NCBI GenBank assembly: GCA_031288515.1
Contig: JAITRG010000171.1
Span: 1-35,456, forward strand
Reading direction: 5' to 3'
From: Tannerellaceae bacterium
Lineage (GTDB): Bacteria > Bacteroidota > Bacteroidia > Bacteroidales > Tannerellaceae
DNA length: 35,456 nucleotides
Part shown: positions 1 through 8,470 of the stretch, piece after piece
How positions within the stretch are numbered: position 1 is the stretch's first letter
Layout of the letters: the number at the start of each line of letters is the position of its first letter
The notes under the pieces: model-generated
Databases searched by the model: none
Told to the model about the DNA's origin: nothing
Seen by the model: only the letters and a program-made list of their open reading frames with translations
Made by a program: the position numbers and the translations under genes

Positions 1-570
1 CCTGTCCAGTCTGCAAATCAAACCCTCCCGGAAAAATTCGGGTTAAACTTTTGCGTCTTTTCCTTTCTGAAATTTATCTCAAAACTTTTGAATTGGTTAT
101 ATCGAACTCAGGTTATTAATGAGAATCAGCTATGAGAGTATTGTGTAAAGTTATTTTAGTTATTCAACCCAAAATTGTAGACCCATTCCAGGAAGAGTCA
201 GAATGAAAAAAAGCATTATGACATCTCCGGTAAACCAATATAATGCTTTACTGAAGGTATTATAATGGTTTTTTCAAGAAATAAACGCTTCTCCATCTGT
301 CGGCTGAAAGCAGGCCTTCCGGCATTTAGTTTTCTTGACTTCTCCTATGCGTCGCCCAAATCACGGGATTGAAAAGTGACGAAGCATCTTCTACAAAAAC
401 TGAAAAAAATAAAGTTTTTGTAGAGGGTTTCTTAGCCGCTTTTCCTTCAAAAGAGATATTTTCGAGGGGTACATGCCCCATATTTTAGTAGAGCATACTT
501 TTTATATCGCCACCAAACTGTGAAATATAAACAGAAAAAACAGATTGCCTGAAAAAAATACGTACAGATA
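1..570. other. Non-coding region upstream of tRNA-Lys
   Basis: I find no credible gene here on either strand. The stretch is AT-rich. It holds a short copy of a 22-bp repeat family (about 211-298), a GGCTGAAAG word at 302-310 that is also frequent in the 12 kb intergenic region, and a hairpin of 11-12 bp (391-401 with 413-423, loop of 11 nt, mostly A). The hairpin has no T-tract typical of a terminator, so its role is unknown. Confidence 0.6.
211..325. repeat. Short copy of 22-bp palindromic repeat family with tail
   Basis: Units begin at 211, 233 and 255, exactly 22 bp apart. Those at 233 and 255 keep the palindromic core, with ATAATG at their centre and GGTTT or GCTTT after it. The unit at 233 contains TAAACCAATATAATGCTTT, which is the exact reverse complement of 19 bases in unit 8 of the array at 12246-12443. 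Downstream comes a tail (AATAAACGCTTCTCC, CTGT, GGCTGAAAG, GGCCTT) that also follows the larger array in the same order. The two places are therefore copies of one element. Function unknown; I see no coding capacity. Confidence 0.65.
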
Positions 571-600
571 TTGTGTATTTGGAATTTAGTCTTACCTTTG
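571..600 (+). promoter_or_regulatory. Promoter of tRNA-Lys
   Basis: A -7 box TACCTTTG at 593-600 fits the Bacteroidota consensus TAnnTTTG, and a TTGTG at 571-575 sits about 18 bp upstream in the place of the -33 box. Transcription would begin within the ten bases after 600, about 25 bases before the mature tRNA end. Confidence 0.6.
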
Positions 601-630
601 CACCCGCGTTCATCGTTAAGCGCACAGGCA

Positions 631-703
631 GATTTGCTAGCTCAGTAGGTAGAGCACATCCCTTTTAAGGATGGGGTCCTGGGTTCGAGCCCCAGGCAGA
701 TCA
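631..703 (+). tRNA. tRNA-Lys (anticodon TTT)
   Basis: All four arms can be folded by eye. The acceptor stem GATTTGC (631-637) pairs with GCAGATC (696-702), including one G-T pair, with A703 as discriminator. The D stem is GCTC/GAGC. The anticodon stem CATCC/GGATG holds the loop CTTTTAA with TTT at 664-666, so the tRNA reads lysine AAA/AAG codons. The T arm is CTGGG TTCGAGC CCCAG. The 3' CCA is not encoded, so it must be added after transcription. There are no other tRNAs near it. Confidence 0.95.
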
Positions 704-740
704 CTGCAAGGTAACCATACCTAAAAGATATACAAAGACA

Positions 741-777
741 AAAGCCTCTTGAACTATCGGTTTAAGAGGCTTTTTTT
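741..777 (+). terminator. Rho-independent terminator after tRNA-Lys
   Basis: The perfect 10-bp stem AAAGCCTCTT (741-750) with AAGAGGCTTT (764-773), with a 13-nt loop, runs into seven T residues (771-777). It ends the tRNA transcript. The A-rich left flank means it may also stop transcripts arriving from sufE on the minus strand. Confidence 0.85.
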
Positions 778-870
778 ATTATCATTTCTTCTTCCTTTCT
801 TTGTATCTTCGTTCATTGAAATACAGTGTTCCGACTGACGGCTAACGATATTCTGTGTTGTGGCAATCTT

Positions 871-1299
871 TCATTTGCCCGACGCTTTATAGGCAAGGGC
901 ATACATGCGCATCTGTTTTATCATGGACGTCAAGCCGTTAGAGCGGGTGGGCGTGATGTGTTGCTTCAGTCCTGTTTTATCGATGAAGTAAAGTTCGGCA
1001 TCCAGTATCTCCTGCGGCGTATGGCCGGACAAGACGTTTGTCAGAAGGGCCACAATTCCTTTCACAATCACCGCATCGCTTTCTCCTTCAAAGAAGATAC
1101 GGCCCTCTTTGTACTCCGCATGCAGCCATACGCGGCTTTGGCAGCCTTCTATCAGGTTGCTCTCCGTTTTGTACTTTTCATCCAGCGGCGGAAGGGTGTT
1201 TCCCTTGTCTATCAGCAGGCTGTACTTGTCCATCCAGTCGTCGAATACGTTGAACTCTTCTATTATATTATCTTGTAATTCGTTAATTGATTGTATCAT
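871..1299 (-). CDS. sufE: SufE family Fe-S cluster assembly protein
   Basis: A 142-residue cytoplasmic protein of the SufE family, which accepts persulfide sulfur from the cysteine desulfurase SufS and passes it to the SufBCD scaffold. The signature GCQSRVW carries the conserved acceptor cysteine, here Cys53. The length is close to the family norm of about 140 residues. The start ATG overlaps the stop of the upstream M28 gene in an ATGA (TCAT on the plus strand, 1296-1299), so the two are translationally coupled. No other suf gene is in the window, so this copy is detached from the main suf operon. An antisense reading frame at 826-1278 is a shadow of this gene. Confidence 0.92.
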   Translation of the reverse strand: MIQSINELQDNIIEEFNVFDDWMDKYSLLIDKGNTLPPLDEKYKTESNLIEGCQSRVWLHAEYKEGRIFFEGESDAVIVKGIVALLTNVLSGHTPQEILDAELYFIDKTGLKQHITPTRSNGLTSMIKQMRMYALAYKASGK

Positions 1300-2294
1300 A
1301 AGGCTTGTTCTTTATAGATAACTTCCAAAACGGTTTGCCCGACGCCTTTTAATGTTTCTTTGTCGATATTGTCCATCGTGTCCTTATGCGTATGCCAGTA
1401 ATCGGCAAAGCCGTGCGCGTTTTCCATGTCATAATTAATGATATCTATGGAAGGGATGCCCCGCCCTTCAATCACGAATTGATGGTCGTCAAGAACGCCG
1501 CCTCCATTGGCATTAATAAAGAACTTGCCATAGCCCAGGTCTCGCGCCGCGCTCCACACCTTCTCCACGATACGGGCTGCGTAGCGCATGGAGGTGTGTT
1601 CTTTATAGAAGGAGGCATGACGGGCGCCTACCATATCGAACAGGATACCGTATTCGGCCCGGTAGCCGGGCTTATGCGGGTTCTTTGCCCAGAATTGCGA
1701 ACCCAGACACCATGAGTTGGGCGTATAGTTGACGGCCTTTTCAAACTCGGGAACGCCATAATCTTCTGCGTCAAAGAAGATGATATCGACGCCTGCTTCC
1801 GGCGCCTGCAGGCTGAATTGGCGGGCGATTTCCAACAATACTCCTACTCCGCTTGCTCCGTCGTCTGCCCCGTCAATGGGGGTGTGCCGTTTGGCGGGGT
1901 CGGCCTCCTGGTCGGCATACGGGCGGGTATCCCAATGGGCGAAAAGAAGGATACGTTTCTTCTTGTCCGGATTGTACGAACCTATGATGTTCCGGCACGG
2001 AAGCTTAGCACCGTTATAGGCGGCGAGGGTCATCTCCTGCACGTATACTTCGGCGGCGAAACGTTTCAGTTCGGAAATCAAGTAGTCTCCGCAGAGTTGA
2101 TGCTCTTTTGTATTGGGCACACGCGGGCCGAAATTTACCTGTTTTTCTATATACGCATAGGCACTGTCTGCGTTGAAACCGGGCGTTGTGCCGGACTGGT
2201 TATTTGTAACGGCCAACGGGTCGCCGGCGCCTTTATTCCCGCAGGAAAGCAGGATACAGGCCAGTATAACGGGAAAAACTTTTGCTTTATTCAT
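1296..2294 (-). CDS. M28-family lipoprotein, glutaminyl-peptide cyclotransferase type
   Basis: A 332-residue zinc enzyme. The N-terminus is a lipoprotein signal with a lipobox ending at Cys18 (LLSC), so it should be anchored in an envelope membrane. The M28 fold motifs are in order: HWDTRPYAD near 120-127, GADDGASG (metal Asp145), FFDAEDYG (catalytic Glu177 and metal Asp178), DMVG (Asp220) and WHTHKDTMD (metal His301). The SWCLGSQ, DMVG and WHTxxDTMDxID segments resemble the glutaminyl cyclases of oral Bacteroidales, which turn N-terminal Gln into pyroglutamate on proteins exported across the inner membrane and trimmed by signal peptidase I. That activity is inferred from motifs; an aminopeptidase is the alternative. 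It is co-transcribed with sufE, which overlaps its stop codon. Confidence 0.85.
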   Translation of the reverse strand: MNKAKVFPVILACILLSCGNKGAGDPLAVTNNQSGTTPGFNADSAYAYIEKQVNFGPRVPNTKEHQLCGDYLISELKRFAAEVYVQEMTLAAYNGAKLPCRNIIGSYNPDKKKRILLFAHWDTRPYADQEADPAKRHTPIDGADDGASGVGVLLEIARQFSLQAPEAGVDIIFFDAEDYGVPEFEKAVNYTPNSWCLGSQFWAKNPHKPGYRAEYGILFDMVGARHASFYKEHTSMRYAARIVEKVWSAARDLGYGKFFINANGGGVLDDHQFVIEGRGIPSIDIINYDMENAHGFADYWHTHKDTMDNIDKETLKGVGQTVLEVIYKEQAL

Positions 2295-2316
2295 ACCATA
2301 ATCCTAATAAACGATA

Positions 2317-2324
2317 CAAACGTA
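2317..2324 (-). promoter_or_regulatory. -7 box of the M28-sufE transcript
   Basis: On the minus strand TACGTTTG fits TAnnTTTG and lies about 23 bases before the start codon at 2294. I see no clear TTTG -33 box at the expected distance, so the promoter call rests on the -7 box alone. Confidence 0.45.
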
Positions 2325-2344
2325 CGCAAAATACTTCGTATCGC

Positions 2345-2583
2345 TTAAGGGTTGTTTAAATTTTATTACCGGCTACGTTTGCGCCCGGTTGTTAATTAAG
2401 TATAACAATTCGAGGGATACGCTTTTTTGACGATATGCCCTGTGCCGGGAGATATGGCCTGTGGAGCGGTATTTTGGCGAGGGGCAGGCCGGCGGCGAAA
2501 AGCGGCAGAACGGCTTACGTTTTGTTTCTGCCTGCCCGGCTATCGCACGGTTTATCCTCCGGTTTCCTGAGGCGGGAGGCCGG
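2345..2583. other. Non-coding gap between two minus-strand operons
   Basis: About 240 bases after the efflux operon and before the M28 promoter. I see no gene and no classical terminator with a T-tract. The half next to the TolC-like gene is GC-rich and could form several imperfect stems. Confidence 0.5.
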
Positions 2584-3834
2584 CTAAAGACAGGCTGCCC
2601 TTTCTATCTCTACCAGGGCGGCGGCACAGTTGTAGAGGGCTTCGATATATGTTTGCCGGATATCGTTACAGGTCCGCCTGGCGTTGAGGAGCTCGGATAC
2701 GCCCGTTTCGCCGCGCTGGTAGCTGTAGGCCCGTTTGACGAAGATGGCTTCGGCTTCCCGGAGTAATCCGGCGTCGAACTGTTCTACCTGCCTGCAGGCG
2801 ATTTGGTATTTGTCGTAGGCCCGGATTACTTCTGCGGTGATTTGGATTTCGGCGGCGGCGTATTGGACTTCGTCCTGACGGGTGGCGGACTGGGCGGCAT
2901 GGAGCGCTGCCTTGTTGGCGTTTGAGAGTTTCAGGGGAATGCTTATGCCTGCGGCGAAGCCTTTATAGGCGGGGGCGGGGGCTATTTCGTTTTTTACTTC
3001 GGAGGCGTATACGGCGCCGAGGGTGAGGCCTATATCGACGAAGCGGTTGGCTTTTGAGAGGCGGAGATTGTTCAGAGAGACTTCCTGCGATTTCAGGGCC
3101 GCCTGTAAATCGGCACGGTTGGCCAGGGCGGCGGCGATGAGAGCGGGGAGTTCGAAAGCGCGTTTTGCGGATGTCGGTTCCCCGGCGATTGAATCGGGCG
3201 GGGCGAGTTGTTTATCTCCCTGGAATAAGCGTAATTGTGCCAGCGCATCGTTCCTGGCTCCCTGGCTTGCGTACAGGTCGTTCAGGAGGATGGCGGCTTC
3301 CAGTCGGGATTGACGGGCGTCTGCCTCCATGACGTCGCCCAGGAGGTAGCGGACGCTGTCGGCGCGGGCCAGTTCGAGCATTTGTTCGTATGACGACTTT
3401 TGCAGTTCGTAGAGCTTCTGTTGTTTGAGGGCTTCCAGCCAGGCAAGGGAGGCGTCGGCACGGAGGTTGCGGAAATAGTCTTCGAGCAGGGCGGCGGTCA
3501 TCTCTTTTTCGCTTTGAGCCAGGCGTATTCGGGCTTTGCGTTTTCCGCCCGTTTCCCAGGTATAACTGAGGGAGGCGTCTATGGCGTATCCCATCCGGAG
3601 GCTCCAGTTTTGATTGTTCCCGTAGTTTACGGACAGTTCGGGGTCGGGGAATACCCTGGCGGCTTTCACGCCGGCGTCGGCTATGTCTACATTGTATTTT
3701 TCTGCCAGGTAGCTGATGTTGCCGTTTTTTACGTTCTCCATGTACTGGGCGAACGTTAGCGTTGCTTTCTCCTGAGCATAAGAGGAACAGCAGTAGCAGG
3801 CGGCGAGGCCTGCCAGTATTATACGTTTGTTCAT
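2584..3834 (-). CDS. TolC-family outer membrane factor of metal efflux system
   Basis: A 416-residue CzcC/TolC-type protein, the outer-membrane channel of the tripartite pump encoded with it. A signal peptide precedes SYAQEK. Two long alpha-helical halves rich in Ala, Glu, Arg and Leu follow (about 25-215 and 235-410), the usual duplicated OEP layout, and the length is in the 400-450 range of the family. I start it at the ATG at 3834, although the frame is open much further upstream: this ATG is directly followed by a signal peptide and overlaps the RND stop codon in an ATGA, whereas the upstream extension lies inside the RND gene and has no similarity I recognise. Last gene of the efflux operon. 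Confidence 0.9.
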   Translation of the reverse strand: MNKRIILAGLAACYCCSSYAQEKATLTFAQYMENVKNGNISYLAEKYNVDIADAGVKAARVFPDPELSVNYGNNQNWSLRMGYAIDASLSYTWETGGKRKARIRLAQSEKEMTAALLEDYFRNLRADASLAWLEALKQQKLYELQKSSYEQMLELARADSVRYLLGDVMEADARQSRLEAAILLNDLYASQGARNDALAQLRLFQGDKQLAPPDSIAGEPTSAKRAFELPALIAAALANRADLQAALKSQEVSLNNLRLSKANRFVDIGLTLGAVYASEVKNEIAPAPAYKGFAAGISIPLKLSNANKAALHAAQSATRQDEVQYAAAEIQITAEVIRAYDKYQIACRQVEQFDAGLLREAEAIFVKRAYSYQRGETGVSELLNARRTCNDIRQTYIEALYNCAAALVEIERAACL

Positions 3835-6800
3835 GATTCTGTTTTTTGGGATCTTCTTTTTTCCAATAAATAATAAAAGGCGGGGAGTACGTAGAGGGTG
3901 ATGATGGTTCCGAACAGCAGTCCGTAGACGATAACCGTGGCGAGGGGGCGCTGCACGTCTGAGCCGATACCGACGGAGACGGAGGCGGGGAGCAGCCCGA
4001 GGACGGCCACCGTAGCGGTCGTCAGCACGGGGCGCAGGCGGTGCGAGGCGCCTGAGACGACGGCTTCTTTGAGTTCGCTTCCCCTTTTCCGCAGCACGTT
4101 GATGTGCGAAATCATGATGACGCCGTTCTGTATCGATACGCCGAAGAGGGCGATAAATCCTACGGCCGAGGAGACGTTGAACGTCATTCCCCGCAGATTG
4201 AGGGCCAACATTCCGCCGAAGACGGCCAGCGGCAACAAACCGATCAGCAGTCCCGCCTGCCTGAAATCGCCAAACGCTCCGTACAGCAGCAGGAACATCA
4301 GGGCCAGGGCGAGGGGGACTACGATGGCAAGGCGCGCATAGGCCCGGCTCTGGTTCTCGAACTGTCCGGCCCATTGGATGCGGGTGCGGGTGGGATCGCA
4401 GGCGACTTGTTCCTTTATCTTTGACGAGGCTTCGGCAAGGAAGGAGGCGAGGTCTCGCCCGCGCAGGTTGACGCGTACGGTGAGGTGGCGCCGGTTCATT
4501 TCGCGGGTGATGGCGCCGGCGCCCGTAGTTGTCTTTATTTCGGCCACTTGCGAGAGCGGTATCCGGGCGCCCGAGGCGGAGACGAGCGTCAGGTTTCCTA
4601 TCTTTTCGGGCGTATCGCGACAGCTTTCGTCGTAGCGGCAGCTAACGTCGTACACCTTGCTCCCGACGAATACCTGCGAGACGGCTTTCCCGCCGATGGC
4701 GACTTCTATCAGTTCCGATACGTCTTCTACGTTGAGGCCGTAGCGGGCAATCTTGTCGCGGTCGGCAATGATTTGCAACTGCGGCAAGGGGGGTTCCTGG
4801 TCTATGATAACGTCTGTGGCGCCCTGTATGCCGGCCACCGTCTTTTCTATCTCCGCGGCGATGCGGCGGGTTTCGTCCAGGTCTTCGCCGTATACTTTAA
4901 CGGCCAGGTCGCTGTGCGAGCCGGCTATCTGGTCCATTACCATATCGATGATGGGTTGCGAGAACCCGACGGCGTATCCGGGCATGCGGGCCATGCCGTC
5001 GGCCATGTCGCGGATAAGGTCTGCCTTGCGCCGCCCCCGTTTCCATTCGCCGTAAGGCTTCAGGCCGATGGAATATTCTACGTGCGAGGTAGAGAAGGCT
5101 TCGGCCCCTTCGTCGTCGCGCCCTGTTTGAGACATGACGTAGGTTACTTCTTCGTACGTAGCCAGGTGATGGCGCAGGGCTTCGCTCATCTCCTTTGCCT
5201 TGTGTAACGATAATCCCGGGGGCATTTGTACCTGTAGCCAGATGCCGCCTTCGTCCAGGGGCGGAAGGAAATCTTTTCCTACCGTTATACTGAGGACGAT
5301 AGCCGCCGCCAGGAACAGCGATGCGGGGATAAATACCTGCCGGGGGCGTTCCAGTATGCGGGCCGTTTGCTTCCTGTACCTGCCGGTAATCTTTTCCAGC
5401 CGGCGGTTAGGGTAAATCCGCTGCGGCTTGCGGTAGAGAACGTAGGCCATACCGGGTATCAGCAGCAGGGCAACGAGCAGCGCCCCCAGCAGGGCATAGC
5501 CCACCGTAAAGGCCATGGGGGTGAAGAGCTTTTCTTCAATCCGCTCGAAAGCAAAGAGCGGCAGGTAGGCTACGATGATAATAAGGGTGGCGAAGAATAT
5601 GGGTTTGGCTACTTCCCCTGCGCGCTTTACGACGGAGGCCTGCGTCAGAGGAGCGGAAGGGTTGTCTTCACGCTTTTTAAGTACCGTTTCCATCATAACT
5701 ATGGCGCCGTCTACCAGTATCCCGAAGTCTATCGCCCCCAGCGAAAGCAGGTTGGCGGGAATATCCGTAAGAAACATCAGTATAAAGGCAATCAGTAACG
5801 ACAGAGGTATCGTAACCGCTACCAGCAGGGCGCCCCGCCAACTGCCCAGGAAGATAATAAGTACCGCCACCACCAGTATCATTCCGAAGAACAGGGTGTG
5901 CGCCACCGTATGCAAGGTAGCCTCCACCAGGTGCGCGCGATCCATAAAAGGGTGGATACGTACGCCTTCGGGCAACGTTTCGCCGTTCAGTTCGTCTACG
6001 GCGATATGGATATCTTTCAGTACTTCAGACGGATTGCGGAAGCGCAGCATCTGTACGATACCTTCTACGCCGTCGTCGTAATCGCGTTCGGCGTCTGTGT
6101 AGCCGAGGACGCCCTTGCGCTCGAGGTTCCCGTATTTCAGCGTACCTGCCTCATGGAGGTACAGGGGGACGCCGTTTACGGTCTTTACCACAATCTTTCC
6201 CATATCCTCCAGATTGCGTATAAGTCCGACGCCGCGTACCACGTAGCTCAGGTTGCCCCGGTCTATCATACTCCCGCCGGCGTTGGCGTTGTTGCGCCCA
6301 ATCGTTTCCGTTATCTCCGAGAGGGCGAGGTTGTGTCGGCTTAGCTTTGCGGGGTCTATCTCTATCTGGAACTGTGCGGTTATGCCCCCGAAGTTGCTTA
6401 CGTCTGCAATCCCGCTGATCCGTCGCAGGCGGGGGATGATTACCCACTTGTTCAAATCCGTAAGCTCGCGCAGGGAATGATTCGTTCCTTCCACAATATA
6501 GCGGTATATCTCGCCCGTGGGAGAGGTAAGGGGATTAAGCTCCGGCACAGCCCCGTAGGGAAGGTCTACGGCGTCGATACGTTCCCGCACGCGCTGGCGC
6601 GCCCAGTAGTCGTCTTCCTCATCGGTAAAGACCAGCATGATGATAGACAGCCCGAAGGTATTCTTGCTGCGCATCACGTGGAGGTTGGGTATCCCGTTCA
6701 GTTCCCGTTCCAGCGGGATGGTTATTTGCTGCTCAATCTCTTCGGCAGCCAGTCCGGGAACCTGCGTTACCACCTGCACCGTTACGTCGGCAATATCGGG

Positions 6801-6914
6801 GTAAGCGTCAATAGACAATTTCGTCCAACAGTAAACGCCGGACACAGACAGGATCGCAAAGATCGTGGCGACTAACCAGCGACGGCTAATCAACAGGTTG
6901 ATAAACTTCTCCAT
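3831..6914 (-). CDS. CzcA-type heavy-metal RND efflux pump
   Basis: A 1027-residue inner-membrane proton antiporter of the HME-RND family, the motor of the tripartite pump. It has a transmembrane segment near residues 12-30, a large periplasmic loop, a TM bundle near 335-480, a second loop, and a second TM bundle near 860-1010. The TM4 motif DFGILVDGAIVMMET holds three acidic residues, Asp396, Asp402 and Glu409, matching the CzcA pattern for divalent cations (Zn, Co, Cd, Ni) rather than the CusA pattern for Cu/Ag. The substrate is inferred from this motif. It lies 2 bases after the membrane fusion protein gene and overlaps the outer membrane factor gene, so all three are one operon. Confidence 0.93.
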   Translation of the reverse strand: MEKFINLLISRRWLVATIFAILSVSGVYCWTKLSIDAYPDIADVTVQVVTQVPGLAAEEIEQQITIPLERELNGIPNLHVMRSKNTFGLSIIMLVFTDEEDDYWARQRVRERIDAVDLPYGAVPELNPLTSPTGEIYRYIVEGTNHSLRELTDLNKWVIIPRLRRISGIADVSNFGGITAQFQIEIDPAKLSRHNLALSEITETIGRNNANAGGSMIDRGNLSYVVRGVGLIRNLEDMGKIVVKTVNGVPLYLHEAGTLKYGNLERKGVLGYTDAERDYDDGVEGIVQMLRFRNPSEVLKDIHIAVDELNGETLPEGVRIHPFMDRAHLVEATLHTVAHTLFFGMILVVAVLIIFLGSWRGALLVAVTIPLSLLIAFILMFLTDIPANLLSLGAIDFGILVDGAIVMMETVLKKREDNPSAPLTQASVVKRAGEVAKPIFFATLIIIVAYLPLFAFERIEEKLFTPMAFTVGYALLGALLVALLLIPGMAYVLYRKPQRIYPNRRLEKITGRYRKQTARILERPRQVFIPASLFLAAAIVLSITVGKDFLPPLDEGGIWLQVQMPPGLSLHKAKEMSEALRHHLATYEEVTYVMSQTGRDDEGAEAFSTSHVEYSIGLKPYGEWKRGRRKADLIRDMADGMARMPGYAVGFSQPIIDMVMDQIAGSHSDLAVKVYGEDLDETRRIAAEIEKTVAGIQGATDVIIDQEPPLPQLQIIADRDKIARYGLNVEDVSELIEVAIGGKAVSQVFVGSKVYDVSCRYDESCRDTPEKIGNLTLVSASGARIPLSQVAEIKTTTGAGAITREMNRRHLTVRVNLRGRDLASFLAEASSKIKEQVACDPTRTRIQWAGQFENQSRAYARLAIVVPLALALMFLLLYGAFGDFRQAGLLIGLLPLAVFGGMLALNLRGMTFNVSSAVGFIALFGVSIQNGVIMISHINVLRKRGSELKEAVVSGASHRLRPVLTTATVAVLGLLPASVSVGIGSDVQRPLATVIVYGLLFGTIITLYVLPAFYYLLEKRRSQKTES

Positions 6915-6916
6915 AC

Positions 6917-8017
6917 TTAGTTGGGCATTATGTAGATTCCGCCTTCCGACACAATTACGTCGCCGTCTTCCAGTCCTTCGGTAACGAGCGATTCGCGAGG
7001 GCCGACCGCCGTTGCCTTCACCGCCCGGCGGACGTAGATTCCTTCGCCTTCCCGCAGCAGTACGTAACTGCTCTCGTCTTTTTGCAGCAAAGCGGCAGAA
7101 GGGATAAGGATAGAGGCTACAGGCGCATGAACGAAGCGTACGCTTGCGAACATACCCGGCTTTAGCCTGCGGTCTGTATTGGAGCAGGTTATCAGCGCCT
7201 GTATGGAGCGGGTTTCTTCGTCTAGCAGTTCGCCGACGTAGGATACATGGCCTGCTATCATCTGCCCCGGGTCAGCCTCTGTGTGGATTTCTACCTTGTC
7301 GTCGGGGCGTATGCTGTTGATGCTGTTCTCTTTTACCTGCGCCGCTACCCATACGTTGCCGAGTTCGGCCACGGTGGCAAGCGGTTCCACATCGCTTTTT
7401 ACGTATTGTCCGATAACCATATTTGCCTGCACTACTTCCCCGGCAATGGGAGAAGTTATCTTCAGGGCTTGCCCCCCGGTCATTTCCGACGGGTTTATGT
7501 TGAGCATTCTCAGGTTTGCTTCGGCGCTTTCGTAGTCTCTGAAAGCCATTTCGTAATCCGTTTCTGCCGCTTCCAGCTCCTTGGCTACGCCTACGCCGTT
7601 TGCCACCAGGTCTTTGTGCCGCCTAAGTTCTGAGGATTTCATCTTCATTGCCTGAAGCGCCTGGTAATAGCTTTTTACCGCTTCGGAAAACGCGGCCGAA
7701 TGTAGCTCGAACACCGGTTCGCCGGCCCGTATCTTTTGCCCAAGCTTTACGAACGACTTCGTAATCCGCCCGTCGAAGGGAGGCGCTATCCCTGCCATCT
7801 GTCCGGCTATCGCTTTTACTACGCCTGTTGTATTAAACCCGGCGCTATAATCCTGCCGGGCAACGGTATATAATGTCAGTTTATTGTTAACCGCAGCCTT
7901 GCCGGCCACGTATACCGTATCTCCCCGGTATTGAATACCTGCGTTTTCGCCTGCTTCCCTATGCTGCTTGCATGAAGCTAACAAAAGGAGCAGACAACCT
8001 ATAATTCGTTTGTCCAT
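6917..8017 (-). CDS. RND efflux periplasmic adaptor (CzcB-type) lipoprotein
   Basis: A 366-residue membrane fusion protein that joins the RND pump to the outer membrane channel. The lipobox LASC places the lipidated cysteine at residue 16. A biotinyl-lipoyl half motif (GQMAGIAPPFDGRITK) follows near residue 70, then a helical hairpin (about 105-165), the second lipoyl half (ITSPIAGEVVQANM) near 190, and beta-barrel and membrane-proximal domains to the end (VSEGGIYI). This is the HlyD/CusB order. It lacks the long His-rich N-terminal extension seen in some CzcB proteins. A separate small His-rich protein sits just upstream and could supply metal binding. Confidence 0.92.
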   Translation of the reverse strand: MDKRIIGCLLLLLASCKQHREAGENAGIQYRGDTVYVAGKAAVNNKLTLYTVARQDYSAGFNTTGVVKAIAGQMAGIAPPFDGRITKSFVKLGQKIRAGEPVFELHSAAFSEAVKSYYQALQAMKMKSSELRRHKDLVANGVGVAKELEAAETDYEMAFRDYESAEANLRMLNINPSEMTGGQALKITSPIAGEVVQANMVIGQYVKSDVEPLATVAELGNVWVAAQVKENSINSIRPDDKVEIHTEADPGQMIAGHVSYVGELLDEETRSIQALITCSNTDRRLKPGMFASVRFVHAPVASILIPSAALLQKDESSYVLLREGEGIYVRRAVKATAVGPRESLVTEGLEDGDVIVSEGGIYIMPN

Positions 8018-8071
8018 GTGATAGAAATGATTGAATAAAATAATAGAAGAAAAGCTCTCTGTAAAGGTTGG

Positions 8072-8419
8072 TTAAAAGGAGAGCGGCGGCGCTCGCAGGG
8101 AAAAGAAGAAAGCCGGCCGCAGACAGACGCCGCCGGGCGGAATCGCTCCGCCGACCGCCCCCAACAAAACAAAAAGGCCTGTCACAGCGCCAAACGCTGC
8201 AACGCCAGCCGATTGAAAGTCGGAAAGCGTAGAGATCATAGTCAACTCATTGGCGCTATGCGTCCCCGACTGCGGATGAGCTTTATTATGAAAATGAGAA
8301 TGGACAATCGTTACCCCATTAATAATGTGGCTATGCTGAAAGAAGGTGACGTCCACATAATAAGTAGCGAACATCAACATCAAAAACCAAACGGCTACCT
8401 GCCGGCCTCTTTGCAACAT
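8072..8419 (-). CDS. Small histidine-rich membrane protein preceding the efflux pump
   Basis: A predicted 115-residue protein. An N-terminal hydrophobic segment (VAVWFLMLMFATYYVDV) is followed by a loop with eight or so histidines (QHSHIIN, VHSHFHNKAHPQSGTH), a second hydrophobic stretch (FGAVTGLFVLLGAVGG), and a C-terminus with SLRAPP. It is the first gene of the metal efflux operon, 54 bases before the adaptor. I recognise no characterised family, but small proteins ending in an RAPP-like motif beside cation pumps occur elsewhere. A role in binding or handing over metal is inference. I use the ATG at 8419: a TTG in frame at 8443 falls inside the promoter -7 box (8441-8448) and cannot be the start of a transcript made from it. 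Confidence 0.75.
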   Translation of the reverse strand: MLQRGRQVAVWFLMLMFATYYVDVTFFQHSHIINGVTIVHSHFHNKAHPQSGTHSANELTMISTLSDFQSAGVAAFGAVTGLFVLLGAVGGAIPPGGVCLRPAFFFSLRAPPLSF

Positions 8420-8440
8420 AAATGACGAATTTGTATTCCG

Positions 8441-8448
8441 CAAAAGTA
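8441..8448 (-). promoter_or_regulatory. -7 box of the metal efflux operon
   Basis: Minus-strand TACTTTTG fits TAnnTTTG and lies 22 bases before the ATG at 8419, just after the TPR gene ends. No good TTTG is seen at the -33 position, which is usual for a promoter that needs an activator, but no metal sensor gene is nearby. Confidence 0.5.
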
Positions 8449-8470
8449 AGAAAAAGAATTAATATCGCCA

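Noticed and set aside
826..1278. Plus-strand 150-residue frame over sufE
   Set aside because: It is antisense to sufE, which has a complete family signature.
2584..4374. 596-residue start for the TolC-like protein
   Set aside because: The first 180 residues lie antisense-free but in another frame of the RND gene and have no signal peptide; the ATG at 3834 is followed by one and overlaps the RND stop by ATGA.
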